A stretch of DNA of 39,788 nucleotides. It comes from an uncultured Bacilli bacterium (GTDB lineage: Bacteria; Bacillota_I; Bacilli_A; RF39; UBA660). The notes beneath the pieces are model-generated. The model made no database searches, had not been told where the DNA came from, and saw nothing but the letters and a program-made list of their open reading frames with translations. The position numbers and the translations under genes were made by a program. Shown here in pieces: positions 17,185 to 26,396 of this stretch. The stretch is taken from NCBI GenBank assembly GCA_947629475.1, contig CANRDV010000006.1:1-39788 (forward strand), written 5' to 3'. Each line of letters opens with the position of its first letter. Positions within the stretch are counted from its first letter, which is position 1.

Positions 17185-17910
17185 ATGAAATTATTAGTAA
17201 GTGATTTTGATGGTACATATTATTTAGATGATAATGATATTAAATTAAATAATAAAGTTATTAAAGATTTTCAAGAAAAGAATAATTTATTCATGTTATC
17301 ATCAGGAAGAAGTTATAAATCTTTAAAAGAAAAAGTAGATGAATATAATATTCCTTATGATTATTTATCATGCTCAGATGGTTCTATTTTATATGATAAG
17401 AAAGGAAATATTATTGAACTGTACTCTCTTGATAAAAGTATAATTGATGAATTTTTATCTTTAGTTAAATATGCTAAAGTTTATACTATTCAATATTCTT
17501 ATCCTGATGATTATTATGATAAACCAAGAAATGATATTTTAATAGGTTGTAATATAGTTATTTTAAATCAAGATATAACTGATTCTTTTATTAATAATTA
17601 TCTTAAAATGCAAGATATTTATTCTAATTATGATTTTTTAATTTATTCTTATCATGATAGAACTTTTTATTGTTTAAAGAATAAAGGTATTAATAAATCA
17701 TCAACAATTAGAGTTTTAAAAGATAAACTTAGTTTAAAAGATAAGGATATTTATACAGTTGGTGATAATGATAATGATTATTATATGTTAAAACATTATA
17801 ATGGTTATTATATTGGAAATCCTAGTAATAATATTAAAGAAGTTTGTTTAAAGGGATATAATAATGTTTCTAATTTAGTTTTAGATATTATAAAAGGAAC
17901 TAACGAGTAG
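17185..17910 (+). CDS. Cof-like HAD-family phosphatase
   Basis: A 241-residue haloacid-dehalogenase hydrolase. Motif I is DFDGT (Asp7 nucleophile, Asp9 acid/base), motif II is the Ser in MLSSGRS, and motif IV is GDNDNDYYM near residue 193, with a lysine upstream. The cap between about residues 80 and 180 is of the Cof (IIB) kind. Such enzymes remove phosphate from sugar phosphates, flavin precursors or similar small molecules; the substrate cannot be told. AATGGAGG precedes the ATG. The gene is divergent from PFOR and its stop codon lies inside its terminator stem. Confidence 0.88.
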   Translation: MKLLVSDFDGTYYLDDNDIKLNNKVIKDFQEKNNLFMLSSGRSYKSLKEKVDEYNIPYDYLSCSDGSILYDKKGNIIELYSLDKSIIDEFLSLVKYAKVYTIQYSYPDDYYDKPRNDILIGCNIVILNQDITDSFINNYLKMQDIYSNYDFLIYSYHDRTFYCLKNKGINKSSTIRVLKDKLSLKDKDIYTVGDNDNDYYMLKHYNGYYIGNPSNNIKEVCLKGYNNVSNLVLDIIKGTNE

Positions 17911-17922
17911 TTCCATTTTTTT
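17896..17922 (+). terminator. Terminator of the HAD phosphatase gene
   Basis: GGAACTA (17896-17902) pairs with TAGTTCC (17908-17914), with a 5-nt loop, followed by A and seven T's. The TAG stop is the start of the second arm. Confidence 0.9.
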
Positions 17923-19672
17923 AATTTTTATTAGTTCTTTTATCTTCAATAAACTTAACAAATTCATCTATTGTAAGAGTTGTTGTATCTTTTTCTCCGT
18001 ATAAACGATAACTAATTTCTCTATTTTCTAATTCTCTATCACCAAGTATTAAAGTTATAGGTATTTTTTTAGTTTGAGATTCACGCATTTTATAACCTAA
18101 TTTTTCATTCCTATCATCAAGATTTACTCTAAAGTCTTTACTTTCCAATAAGTCTTTTATTTCTTTAGCATAATTAAAATGAATATCATTGTTAACTGGG
18201 ATAATATTAATTCCAATTGGAGCAAGCCATAAAGGGAAGGCTCCTTTTGTTTCTTCAATTAAGAAAGCTGTAAATCTATCGAAAGTTCCAAAAATTGCTC
18301 GATGAAGAACAACCGGAGTTTGTTTTTCACCATTTTGGTCAATATAAGATAAATCAAATCTTCTTGGAAGAAGGAAATCTAATTGACAAGTTGATAAAGT
18401 AACTTCGGGACCTACGGCTGGTTTTACTTCAACGTCTAACTTTGGTCCATAGAAAGCAGCTTCCCCGATTGCTTCTGTGTATTCGCAGCCAAAGTCATTT
18501 AAAACACTTCTTAATTTATCCTCAGCTTCATTCCACATCTTATCATCATCAAAGTATTTTTCTTTATCCTTAGGGTCTCTTAAAGATAATCTAAAGGAAT
18601 AATTTTTTAAACCAAAATCTTTATAAACATCAAGTATTAAAGAAACAACTTTTTTAAATTCCTCTCCTATTTGGTCAGGTCGAACAAATAAGTGGGCGTC
18701 ATTTTGACACATACACCTTACTCTTTCAAGTCCTTTCACTGCTCCACTTGCTTCATATCTAAAATCGGTTGCAAATTCACCTATTCTAATTGGTAAATCA
18801 CGATAAGAATGTAAGGTATTTTTATAAATTAACATATGATGTGGGCAATTCATAGGACGTAAGACAAATTCTTCTTCATCAACTTTCATTGATGGAAACA
18901 TATTTTCTTTATAATGATCCCAATGTCCTGAAGTTTTATATAAATCAACGGTTCCAACACATGGAGTATATACATGTAAATAACCTAACTTTTGTTCTTT
19001 TTCATAGATATAATTTTCTAGTTGTTTTCTAATAATCGCTCCATTTGGTAACCATAAAGGCATTCCCTTACCTACTAAATCATGAGACATGAAAAGGTCT
19101 AAGGCTGCTCCAATTTTTCTATGGTCACGCATCTTGGCTTCTTCAAGTTCTTGTAAATAATTATTTAAGTCTTCTTCCGTTTTAAAAGCTACTCCATAGA
19201 TTCTTTGAAGCATTTTATTTTTCGAATCTCCCTTATAATAAGCCCCACTTACTTTAAGTAATTTAAAATATTTTAACTCTTTAACCGAATCAACATGGGG
19301 ACCTCTACAAAGGTCTGTAAAATCTCCTTGGGTATAACAACTAATAACTGTATCATCAGGCATTTCTTTAATTAAATCAATTTTATAAGGGTCATCCTTA
19401 AACATTTCTAAGGCTTCATCTCTTGTTAATTCATGTCTAACAATTTTCTTACCATCCTTAGCAATTTTTTTCATTTCTTTTTCAATTTTTACTAAGTCCT
19501 CTTCATTTAACTTAATATCTCCTAAATCAATATCATAGTAAAAACCTTCGGCAATAACAGGTCCAACCCAAAATAAAGCTTTAGGATATAAATGCTTAAC
19601 TGCTTGAGCTAGTAAATGGGCTCCACTATGATTTAAAACACTTAAACTTAAATCTTCTTTAATATTTATCAT
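17921..19672 (-). CDS. thrS: Threonyl-tRNA synthetase without the TGS domain
   Basis: A 583-residue class II synthetase that charges tRNA-Thr. The usual ~62-residue N-terminal TGS domain is absent. The protein starts almost directly at the editing domain, with the HSGAH motif at residues 15-19 (HxxxH) and a CxxxH-type partner further on. The catalytic core has [12 protein letters not shown] (zinc-binding Cys) and [24 protein letters not shown], and ends in a normal anticodon-binding domain ([10 protein letters not shown]...LGYKMRESQ). AAAGGAGAGG stands before the ATG, and no in-frame upstream extension exists because the T-box lies there. Expression is controlled by a T-box leader. Confidence 0.95.
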   Translation of the reverse strand: MINIKEDLSLSVLNHSGAHLLAQAVKHLYPKALFWVGPVIAEGFYYDIDLGDIKLNEEDLVKIEKEMKKIAKDGKKIVRHELTRDEALEMFKDDPYKIDLIKEMPDDTVISCYTQGDFTDLCRGPHVDSVKELKYFKLLKVSGAYYKGDSKNKMLQRIYGVAFKTEEDLNNYLQELEEAKMRDHRKIGAALDLFMSHDLVGKGMPLWLPNGAIIRKQLENYIYEKEQKLGYLHVYTPCVGTVDLYKTSGHWDHYKENMFPSMKVDEEEFVLRPMNCPHHMLIYKNTLHSYRDLPIRIGEFATDFRYEASGAVKGLERVRCMCQNDAHLFVRPDQIGEEFKKVVSLILDVYKDFGLKNYSFRLSLRDPKDKEKYFDDDKMWNEAEDKLRSVLNDFGCEYTEAIGEAAFYGPKLDVEVKPAVGPEVTLSTCQLDFLLPRRFDLSYIDQNGEKQTPVVLHRAIFGTFDRFTAFLIEETKGAFPLWLAPIGINIIPVNNDIHFNYAKEIKDLLESKDFRVNLDDRNEKLGYKMRESQTKKIPITLILGDRELENREISYRLYGEKDTTTLTIDEFVKFIEDKRTNKN

Positions 19673-19701
19673 AAAATCCTCTCCTTTAAAATATGTTTGA
19701 A

Positions 19702-19901
19702 AATAAAAAAAGATGCTACCAAGGAGTCAAAAGACGGTACCATCCTAAATTTATCTTTCTTTAAATAACGGAACAAATCCGGGAATCTCTTTCGAGTCCT
19801 ATTCATAGGTAGTAATTTATTAAACATTTATTAGTTTTCACCTACCACTAACTCTCTTGAAAAATAATTTAATAAATCAAGTCCTAATCAACATATTTAT
19901 G
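19702..19901 (-). promoter_or_regulatory. T-box riboswitch (threonine) of thrS
   Basis: Leader RNA on the minus strand. Stem I contains AGAGAGTTAGTGGTAGGTG (19842-19860), the AG-bulge and distal-loop region typical of T-boxes. A likely specifier ACC (Thr) is at 19808-19810. The T-box sequence AGGATGGTACCGTC lies at 19733-19746, close to the canonical AGGGTGGNACCGCG. The competing terminator pairs GATGGTACC with GGTAGCATC (one mismatch), followed by seven U's (19704-19710). Uncharged tRNA-Thr should stabilise the antiterminator and allow thrS transcription. Confidence 0.9.
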
Positions 19902-19906
19902 ACTAA

Positions 19907-19934
19907 ATTATATCACTTATTTTCTAATTGTCAA
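19907..19934 (-). promoter_or_regulatory. Promoter of thrS
   Basis: Perfect TTGACA (19929-19934), 16-nt spacer, TATAAT (19907-19912) with TGA just before it (extended -10). It drives the T-box leader. Confidence 0.85.
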
Positions 19935-19993
19935 TTACTTTTTCGAATTTTTAAATTAAATGTAAAAACTTAATGATTAATTAGTAAATATTT

Positions 19994-20020
19994 GATATAA
20001 TATTATATATAGATGGAGGT
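19994..20020 (+). promoter_or_regulatory. -10 region and RBS of fic
   Basis: TGA-TATAAT (-10 at 19996-20001, extended) without a clear -35, then GGAGGT (20015-20020) 5 nt before the ATG at 20026. Confidence 0.45.
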
Positions 20021-20025
20021 AATTT

Positions 20026-20826
20026 ATGAACGAAATAACTTACAATAAAATTGAAGATGAAAATAATCCCAAAATAAAACAATTATATTGGAATATTGCC
20101 TTTGGTCTTCAAGAAGTAGATGGACTTAAACCATCTAAATACATGTTAGACTTATCTTCTAAACATATTAACAATCAAAAAACTTATAATGAAGTTCAAA
20201 AAGAAATACTTAATTATCATAACAAAAACAAAGATAGTCATAAAGAAGCCGATTTAGTTGCAACACTAGTATATGAAATATTAAGTGATAAATCATTTAG
20301 ATTTGATATTTTAACATTTAAAAATTATCATAAAAGATTATTCAGTAACTTAGATATTGAAAAATATAATCCTGGTATATTTAGAACTTATAATTTTACT
20401 AAAGATGAACCTATTTTAAATGGAGATACCGTTTTCTATCAATCTTATGATTTAATAGAAGATACTTTAAAATATGATTTTAATGAAGAAAAACAAATAG
20501 ACTATGCTAACTTAACTAAAGAAGAATTAATAAATAGAATATCTGATTTTACATCCAGAATTTGGCAAGTTCATCCTTTTCAAGAAGGTAATACTAGAAC
20601 AACTGCAATATTTATTCAAAAGTATTTAATTAGTATGGGTTTTAATATTAATAATGATTTATTTAAAGAAAATTCCCTTTATTTTAGAAATGCTTTAGTA
20701 AGAGCTAATTATACTAATTACCCTAAAAGAATAAAAGAAACAAATAAATATTTAATTATGTTTTTTGAAAACTTACTATTAAATAAGAATAATAAATTAG
20801 ATAATAAAGATTTATATATTAATTAA
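20026..20826 (+). CDS. Fic-domain protein
   Basis: A 266-residue Fic/DOC-family protein. The active-site loop is HPFQEGNTRT (residues 183-192), with catalytic His183, the metal-binding acidic residue Glu187, and the phosphate-binding Asn189 and Arg191. Fic enzymes move AMP (or related groups) from a nucleotide to hydroxyl side chains of target proteins. The N-terminal ~100 residues carry the helical segment KEADLVATLVYEIL found in stand-alone Fic proteins. I see no separate antitoxin gene beside it. The 3' end overlaps that of the metallophosphoesterase by 8 bp, tail to tail. Target unknown. Confidence 0.88.
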   Translation: MNEITYNKIEDENNPKIKQLYWNIAFGLQEVDGLKPSKYMLDLSSKHINNQKTYNEVQKEILNYHNKNKDSHKEADLVATLVYEILSDKSFRFDILTFKNYHKRLFSNLDIEKYNPGIFRTYNFTKDEPILNGDTVFYQSYDLIEDTLKYDFNEEKQIDYANLTKEELINRISDFTSRIWQVHPFQEGNTRTTAIFIQKYLISMGFNINNDLFKENSLYFRNALVRANYTNYPKRIKETNKYLIMFFENLLLNKNNKLDNKDLYIN

Positions 20827-21514
20827 TAAATTCATCTATATCATTATACATAAATCTTATTTTATCTATTTTCTTTTCAGTATGAAAATGTCCACAATAC
20901 CAATACTTATAATCTGTATTATTTTCAATATCATCTAAATAATATTCTAAAGAATTATCAACACTAGATTGGTCAACACCACTTATAAATACTTCTCTTG
21001 GTATATATTTAAAAGGACAAGTATGAGATAAAATTACATCTATCTTATTATTATTTTTCTTTAAGACTTCAAGAACTTTATTTTTGGTTTTTAAACTTGG
21101 TTGTTCACTAGGATACCAATTATAACCATATAATAATCTATAAGGTTTATCAACACTATAAGCACCACCTATTACTAAGACTTTGTTATTGTTAAAGTTA
21201 TAGATTTCCGCATCTTTAGCAAATAATAAATTAGGATACTCTTCTTCATAATAAACTATTCCTCCATGGAATTTTTTCTTTTTATAACTATCTATATTTT
21301 CTGGTCTTTCTTCATGATTACCGTGAATTAAAAAGAAAGTAATAGGATATTGTAATAAACTATTCTTTAAAATATAATCTTTAGAATTAGCAAAGTAATT
21401 AATACCCGCATCTCCTAATACTATCATAATATCTTTTCTTGTTGTTTTAAACTTATAACAAAAATCAAAGATACTGTTAAAATCTCCATGTTTATCTCCT
21501 GTTATATAAATCAT
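20819..21514 (-). CDS. Calcineurin-like metallophosphoesterase
   Basis: A 231-residue metallophosphoesterase. Metal-binding motifs are GDKHGD (residues 6-11, where the more common form is GDxHG), LGDAGIN (GD), HGNHE, and later SHTCP and GHFHTE. Together these make a two-metal site. The family cleaves phosphomono- or diesters, such as cyclic nucleotides, Ap4A or protein phosphates. It begins 2 nt after the dnaB stop, with GGAGT inside the end of dnaB, so the two are one transcription unit. In Bacilli the place after dnaB is usually held by dnaI; here it is not. Confidence 0.85.
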   Translation of the reverse strand: MIYITGDKHGDFNSIFDFCYKFKTTRKDIMIVLGDAGINYFANSKDYILKNSLLQYPITFFLIHGNHEERPENIDSYKKKKFHGGIVYYEEEYPNLLFAKDAEIYNFNNNKVLVIGGAYSVDKPYRLLYGYNWYPSEQPSLKTKNKVLEVLKKNNNKIDVILSHTCPFKYIPREVFISGVDQSSVDNSLEYYLDDIENNTDYKYWYCGHFHTEKKIDKIRFMYNDIDEFIN

Positions 21515-21516
21515 AT

Positions 21517-22812
21517 CTATTCAAACTCCTTTAAGACTTCATTTAATTCTTCTAAGTCACTATCTTCTTTCTTAATTTCTTTATTAAACCAAACTGGTAA
21601 ATTATTATCTTCAGTAGTATTTTTAGGTTTACTATAATCATTCTTGAAAACTGTTTTCTTAAATTTCTTGTGTTCTTTCCTACAGACATCCATTGCATCT
21701 GTAACTGTTTCAACTTTAAGTCTTTTCCACTGTCCCGCAATTGCTTCAACATAATCTTTATTAAGTTTTTTATTATTTATTTTTAAAACATAATCAATTA
21801 AAACATTAATAACTCCCGGATTAATCTTTTGTTCTTGCATTAAATTTTCAATTAACTTCTTATCCCTATTAGTAGGTTCAACATTACCATAACTTTTTCT
21901 TAAGAAATCATAAGGAGTTGTATTTTCAAACATATAAATAAGTTTAGCAAGTTTTGAATCAGAACCAACTGGTGTCTTTAAATAATCTGGTTGTTTATTA
22001 TAAATTAAAGTTGGAAGACGACCATTATTTTCAAATTGAAAATAGTTTCTTGCACTTTTACTTAATTCATTTTTATCAATTAAACCTCTTTCATTTAAAG
22101 AATTTCTAACTAATCCTTGCATATTTAAATTATCTATTCGGTATAAATAAGCAAGATTTAAAATAAGTTCTTTAGTCTCTTTCGTAAAACATTTTTCATT
22201 TACTAAAACTTTAGGAATACTTTCAATTAATAAATCAATATCAAAGTTACTTTTAACAGCTAAATTAATTCTTTGGTCATTTCTAATATCAGTATTATCA
22301 AATAATAAATTAGTATTAGTATTCGAAGTATAAACTTCTGAAAAAGGTAAAGTTATATCATGATAATCTTTAGTTTGAAATTTTGATGCTTTATAAAGAC
22401 TTTTTAGTTTTTCATATTCAAAATTACCTACATTGTTATATAAAACAATATTTAAGATAGGATGATTAAAAAATTCATAAGCACCAATAGGTGAATATAA
22501 AACATAGATATAATTATTTATTTCTCCTTCTCTAAAGTAAGTTTTTAATAAACCAATACCTTCGAGTTTTAATCTTGCATCTTTAACTAACTCTAATTTT
22601 AATTGCATAATAGTCATTAAATGATGATGGGTAAATTCATCTGTATCAGAGTGCTTTAGTTTTAAATCATTTAATAAAGTTAAGTATAAAGATACGGCTG
22701 TATATCCTATAATTGGTTGATATAAACTTGTTAGTATTTGAATTTTTTCAGAAGTAATTATTCCTTTACTATAAACTGAATAAGTATCTGCTGGTGTTAA
22801 TTTTTCTTGCAT
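21517..22812 (-). CDS. dnaB: Replication initiation/membrane attachment protein DnaB
   Basis: A 431-residue protein of the Bacillus DnaB/DnaD family, which is not the E. coli DnaB helicase. The N-terminal winged-helix region starts LTPADTYSVYSKGIITSEKIQILTSLYQPIIG, a pattern typical of Bacilli DnaB. The C-terminal DDBH2-like part has TPYDFLRKSYGNVEPTNRDKKLIENLMQ and NPGVINVLIDYVLKINN. In B. subtilis it loads the replicative helicase at oriC together with DnaD and DnaI, close to the membrane. A GGGGG-type site precedes the ATG. Its presence supports placement in Bacilli. Confidence 0.88.
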   Translation of the reverse strand: MQEKLTPADTYSVYSKGIITSEKIQILTSLYQPIIGYTAVSLYLTLLNDLKLKHSDTDEFTHHHLMTIMQLKLELVKDARLKLEGIGLLKTYFREGEINNYIYVLYSPIGAYEFFNHPILNIVLYNNVGNFEYEKLKSLYKASKFQTKDYHDITLPFSEVYTSNTNTNLLFDNTDIRNDQRINLAVKSNFDIDLLIESIPKVLVNEKCFTKETKELILNLAYLYRIDNLNMQGLVRNSLNERGLIDKNELSKSARNYFQFENNGRLPTLIYNKQPDYLKTPVGSDSKLAKLIYMFENTTPYDFLRKSYGNVEPTNRDKKLIENLMQEQKINPGVINVLIDYVLKINNKKLNKDYVEAIAGQWKRLKVETVTDAMDVCRKEHKKFKKTVFKNDYSKPKNTTEDNNLPVWFNKEIKKEDSDLEELNEVLKEFE

Positions 22813-22835
22813 TGTTATTCCCCCAATCTAATTCA

Positions 22836-22879
22836 ATTATAACACATAACTTATTATTTTAAAAGAAAAAATAAGTTAT
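22836..22879 (-). promoter_or_regulatory. dnaB promoter and upstream inverted repeat
   Basis: The minus strand has TGT-TATAAT (extended -10, 22836-22841) without a good -35. Just upstream is a 10-bp inverted repeat, ATAACTTATT/AATAAGTTAT (22846-22855, 22870-22879), which could end transcription from the upstream gene weakly or bind a regulator. Confidence 0.4.
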
Positions 22880-22891
22880 TTCTAACCTATT

Positions 22892-23470
22892 TTATTTCAT
22901 CATCGCCTTAAATATCCAAAGACCTATTAGAAGTATATCTAAAAACCAAATGGCTATTATAAATAAAGTTGTATAACTTGCAAATCCAAAGGAAAAAGAA
23001 AGTTTTGTCTTTTTATTTTCTTGATAAATATCATCATATGACTCTTCTTCATAGTCTTCAATTACAACATTATCATAAGCATGTAAATTAACGGGACTAG
23101 AAATTAATTCTATTTCATCTTCTAAATTATTTATATAACTTTTTATTTTAGATAAATCAGTTTCTCTAAAATTAATAAATGATAATCTTCTTTCATTACT
23201 AAAAGTATAAGTTGTAGAACGTTGATTATTATAACTATAGTTATCCATTGTAACATTTGTATATTCTTGAATTTTAGATATAAATTCATTTACACAAGAT
23301 AAGAAATCTTCTTTTTTTATTTTAACAAATGTTTTATTAGTATGGTCAAAAGTATAAGAAAAATTAACTTTTACTAATTCACCGACATTTTCAATTTCAA
23401 TTATAGCTTTTCCATTTTTTTCTTTTTGTAAATATAAATCAAGAACACTTAATAAATAACTTGTATTCAT
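22892..23470 (-). CDS. Hypothetical protein with C-terminal membrane helix
   Basis: A 192-residue protein of unknown family. The first ~150 residues are soluble, alternating beta and helix, with an acidic stretch (IEDYEEESYDDIYQENKK) before a long C-terminal hydrophobic segment (about residues 163-188) ending AMMK. This suggests a tail-anchored protein facing the cytoplasm. AGGAGGAG precedes the ATG. It lies 52 nt downstream of the ftsK stop and is probably co-transcribed with it. Confidence 0.65.
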   Translation of the reverse strand: MNTSYLLSVLDLYLQKEKNGKAIIEIENVGELVKVNFSYTFDHTNKTFVKIKKEDFLSCVNEFISKIQEYTNVTMDNYSYNNQRSTTYTFSNERRLSFINFRETDLSKIKSYINNLEDEIELISSPVNLHAYDNVVIEDYEEESYDDIYQENKKTKLSFSFGFASYTTLFIIAIWFLDILLIGLWIFKAMMK

Positions 23471-23522
23471 GACTACTCCTCCTATTCTTTATTATTAGTA
23501 TAACACATTTTTTCTAAATAAT

Positions 23523-25811
23523 CTAGATTACTTCGGTATCGTCATCCGAATTTTCGAGTTTGACTAAAACTTCTCGTGGCTTAGAACCATTTTGAGGACC
23601 AACTATTCCTCTTTCTTCAAGAAGGTCAACAATTCTAGCTGCTCGGTTATAACCAAGTTTAAATCTTCTTTGAATTAGAGAACTGCTTGCTTTTCCTTGG
23701 GTAATTACAAATTCGACGATTTCATCATATAATGGGTCATCATATTCTTCTTTAATATCTGAGTTAGCTGATATTTTTCCACCAGAATCTTCACTTGTTG
23801 GGGTTAAGTTTAACATTTTTTCATCATACATGGCTTTTTGCTGACTAATCGTGAAGTCAACTACTCTTTTAACTTCTTCTTCGGTTATCCAAGCCCCTTG
23901 AATACGAGTTGGAGTTGACTCTCCCATTGGTAAGAACAACATATCTCCTCGACCAAGTAATTTTTCGGCTCCTGTCATATCAAGAATTGTTCTTGAATCA
24001 ATTCCACTTGAAACGGCAAATGAGATACGAGATGGAATGTTTGCTTTAATAACACCTGTGATAACATCAGTTGATGGTCTTTGAGTTGCAATGATTAAAT
24101 GGATACCGGCTGCTCTTGCCATTTGAGTTATTCGCATGATAGAATCTTCTACTTCTTTAGAAGCAACTAACATCAAATCAGCAAGTTCATCAACAATTAC
24201 AACAATATATGGCATCTTTTTTAATTTTTCATCATCACTTAAAGTTTTATTTTTCTTTTCAACCATTTCATTATAAGTACCAATGTTTTTAACTCCACGT
24301 TCTTCAAAGATATCATATCTATCTTCCATTTCTTTAACTATTTTAGCTAAGGCAACACTTGCTTTTTTAGGGTCAGTTACAACGGGTGCTAATAAATGAG
24401 GTACTCCATTAAAGACTGATAATTCAACTTTCTTAGGGTCAACTAGTAATAATTTAACTTCATCAGGTTTAGCATTCATTAAGATACTAATTAAGATACA
24501 GTTTATACAAACTGATTTACCAGAACCAGTAGCACCGGCTACTAAAAGGTGTGGAGTTTTATTAATTTCACAGAATTTTGCTTTACTTAAAATATCTTTA
24601 CCAAGAGCAACTAATAATTTATTCTCTGAATGCTCACTAACTAATTTTTCCATGATTTCACGAACATAGACTGTCGTTGGAGTTTCATTAGAAATTTCAA
24701 TTCCAACTGTACTTTTACCTGGAATAGGAGCTTGGATTCTAACATCTTTTTTAGCAAGAGCTAAACTTATTTCTTTATTAATTCCGGTTAATTTACTTAA
24801 CTTAGTACCGGCTTTTAATTCAAGTTCATACTGGGTAATCGCTGGACCTACGGTAACCGCAACAACTTTTCCGGTTATGCCAAACTCTCTTAAAACTTCT
24901 TCTAGTTTTTCGATATTGGTATCAATATTACTTTGATTATTAGTTTTTACTTTCTTTGGTTTATCTAATAAATCTAAAGGTGGAAGTTTATAATTTTTAT
25001 TAATTGTAGGTTGTTCTTCAGAAGTTTCTACTTTTTCACTATCTTCCAAAGAAGTATTATTTACTTTAGCCGTTTTTAATTCGTTGATATTCGAAATAAC
25101 AAGTTTCCCGTCATTCTCCTCTTCTTCATCATCTTCATTTCCACTATTTATCCGAACAGCTTCGTGAGCCCCAGCTTCATGAGCTCCAACATAATCATCT
25201 TTTTCTTTTTCTTTATGTTTAGGCATCATTTTCTTGCTTCCTTCTAAGAATTTCTTAACAAGGTCAGCTATACTAATACCCGTTATAATAATAACTCCAA
25301 AGGAAATTAAGACTATATAAATAATTTTTACTCCTTGAACTGCAAATAAACTTGCAAATAAACTTAGAAAGAACCCTCCTATTAATCCTCCTCCAATATT
25401 TTGGAAAGTAATAGTTCTACTTGCTCCATCAACAATATCAAAAACCGGCATAAGGTTTGAAAAAGTTGTTTTCATTGTACTTTCAAAACCTGTAAAGCCA
25501 TTTTTAACATAAGACATATGTAATAGAACAAGTAATCCAATTATTAATATATAACATCCTATTAACTTAGTATTAAAAAAATCTGGATATTCTTTTTTAA
25601 GCATTATATAAACACCCATTGCCATTAAAGCAATTAAAAAGATAAAATATAAACATCCAAATAAGAATGCTGAAAACGCGCATATTAACTCTCCACAAGG
25701 ACCATATCCACAAATTCCCAAAATTCCTACTAATATATACAAAATACCATATAACTCAACTTGATATTGGAACTTTTTTTTAGGTTCCTTTTTCTTTTTC
25801 TTCTTAGCCAT
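23523..25811 (-). CDS. ftsK: DNA translocase FtsK/SpoIIIE
   Basis: A 762-residue translocase that pumps chromosome DNA through the division (or sporulation) septum. Four membrane helices lie at about residues 20-180, followed by a charged linker (to ~300). The motor domain has Walker A GATGSGKSVCIN near residue 426, Walker B VVIVDELADLM near 533, and the ATQRPS motif. The C-terminal gamma winged helix (DPLYDEIVEFVI...RRFKLGYNRAARIVDLLEERGIVGP) would read orientation sequences. Length matches B. subtilis SpoIIIE (about 790). Whether it serves cell division, sporulation or both cannot be told. Confidence 0.95.
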   Translation of the reverse strand: MAKKKKKKEPKKKFQYQVELYGILYILVGILGICGYGPCGELICAFSAFLFGCLYFIFLIALMAMGVYIMLKKEYPDFFNTKLIGCYILIIGLLVLLHMSYVKNGFTGFESTMKTTFSNLMPVFDIVDGASRTITFQNIGGGLIGGFFLSLFASLFAVQGVKIIYIVLISFGVIIITGISIADLVKKFLEGSKKMMPKHKEKEKDDYVGAHEAGAHEAVRINSGNEDDEEEENDGKLVISNINELKTAKVNNTSLEDSEKVETSEEQPTINKNYKLPPLDLLDKPKKVKTNNQSNIDTNIEKLEEVLREFGITGKVVAVTVGPAITQYELELKAGTKLSKLTGINKEISLALAKKDVRIQAPIPGKSTVGIEISNETPTTVYVREIMEKLVSEHSENKLLVALGKDILSKAKFCEINKTPHLLVAGATGSGKSVCINCILISILMNAKPDEVKLLLVDPKKVELSVFNGVPHLLAPVVTDPKKASVALAKIVKEMEDRYDIFEERGVKNIGTYNEMVEKKNKTLSDDEKLKKMPYIVVIVDELADLMLVASKEVEDSIMRITQMARAAGIHLIIATQRPSTDVITGVIKANIPSRISFAVSSGIDSRTILDMTGAEKLLGRGDMLFLPMGESTPTRIQGAWITEEEVKRVVDFTISQQKAMYDEKMLNLTPTSEDSGGKISANSDIKEEYDDPLYDEIVEFVITQGKASSSLIQRRFKLGYNRAARIVDLLEERGIVGPQNGSKPREVLVKLENSDDDTEVI

Positions 25812-25835
25812 GTCTATCCTACTTTCTATATCTTA

Positions 25836-25864
25836 ATTATACTATTATAAATAAAAAAAGACAA
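25836..25864 (-). promoter_or_regulatory. Promoter of ftsK
   Basis: TTGTCT (25859-25864), 17-nt spacer, TATAAT (25836-25841). The -35 lies inside the terminator of the upstream gene, so the two signals are interleaved. Confidence 0.6.
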
Positions 25865-25880
25865 GATTAATTCTCATCTT
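25853..25880 (-). terminator. Terminator of the tandem-repeat protein gene
   Basis: AAGATGAGA (minus strand of 25872-25880) pairs with TCTTGTCTT (minus strand of 25858-25866) through two G-U pairs, with a 5-nt loop, then a run of U's. Confidence 0.65.
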
Positions 25881-25891
25881 TTTACACTTTT

Positions 25892-26395
25892 TTAATACTT
25901 ACTTCCAAGAGTTTTTTCTTTACTTCTTGCTTTTATAATTGCATCATTAAGATTAAGTGGTTCTATTGTTCTATCTAGACTATCATCATTATTAAATAAA
26001 TAGTTATAAAGTGGCTTTTTAAACAACCATTTACCATTTTCTTGTAACTGATAAGCATATTCTTCATTTATTATCATTATATAATTAGTTTTATTTAACT
26101 TTTCATTTGTTATTTTATAATATTTAATATTTATAATAATCTCTGATTTTCTACTTAATCCTTCCCGAACTGCATCTTCAAGACTAAGTAATTCAATAGT
26201 TCTATCTAAACTATCATCATTATCAATAAATAAGTAATCATACAATCCTGCTTCAAGCATCCATTTTCCATTTTGAATTTGATAAACATCTTTATTGTTT
26301 AATACCATTATAAAATTCTTTTTTTCTTGATTAGCACTTGTTATGCGATAATAGTCAATACTTCTTATCGTTTCAAGCATCACTAGATTATTCAT
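25892..26395 (-). CDS. Protein made of two tandem ~75-residue repeats
   Basis: The start is the ATG at 26395, with AAGGAGGTAG overlapping the stop of the upstream gene; the longer frame from 26455 runs inside that gene. The 167-residue product is an internal duplication. IDYYRITSANQEKKNFIMVL...GLYDYLFIDNDDSLDRTIE is repeated as IKYYKITNEKLNKTNYIMII...PLYNYLFNNDDSLDRTIE. The two halves are also recognisable at DNA level. Each half seems to be a small beta-rich domain with a strictly kept DDSLDRTIE motif. No known family is recognised. One-base spacing from the RelA/SpoT-like gene implies a shared role. Confidence 0.7.
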   Translation of the reverse strand: MNNLVMLETIRSIDYYRITSANQEKKNFIMVLNNKDVYQIQNGKWMLEAGLYDYLFIDNDDSLDRTIELLSLEDAVREGLSRKSEIIINIKYYKITNEKLNKTNYIMIINEEYAYQLQENGKWLFKKPLYNYLFNNDDSLDRTIEPLNLNDAIIKARSKEKTLGSKY

Positions 26396-26396
26396 A

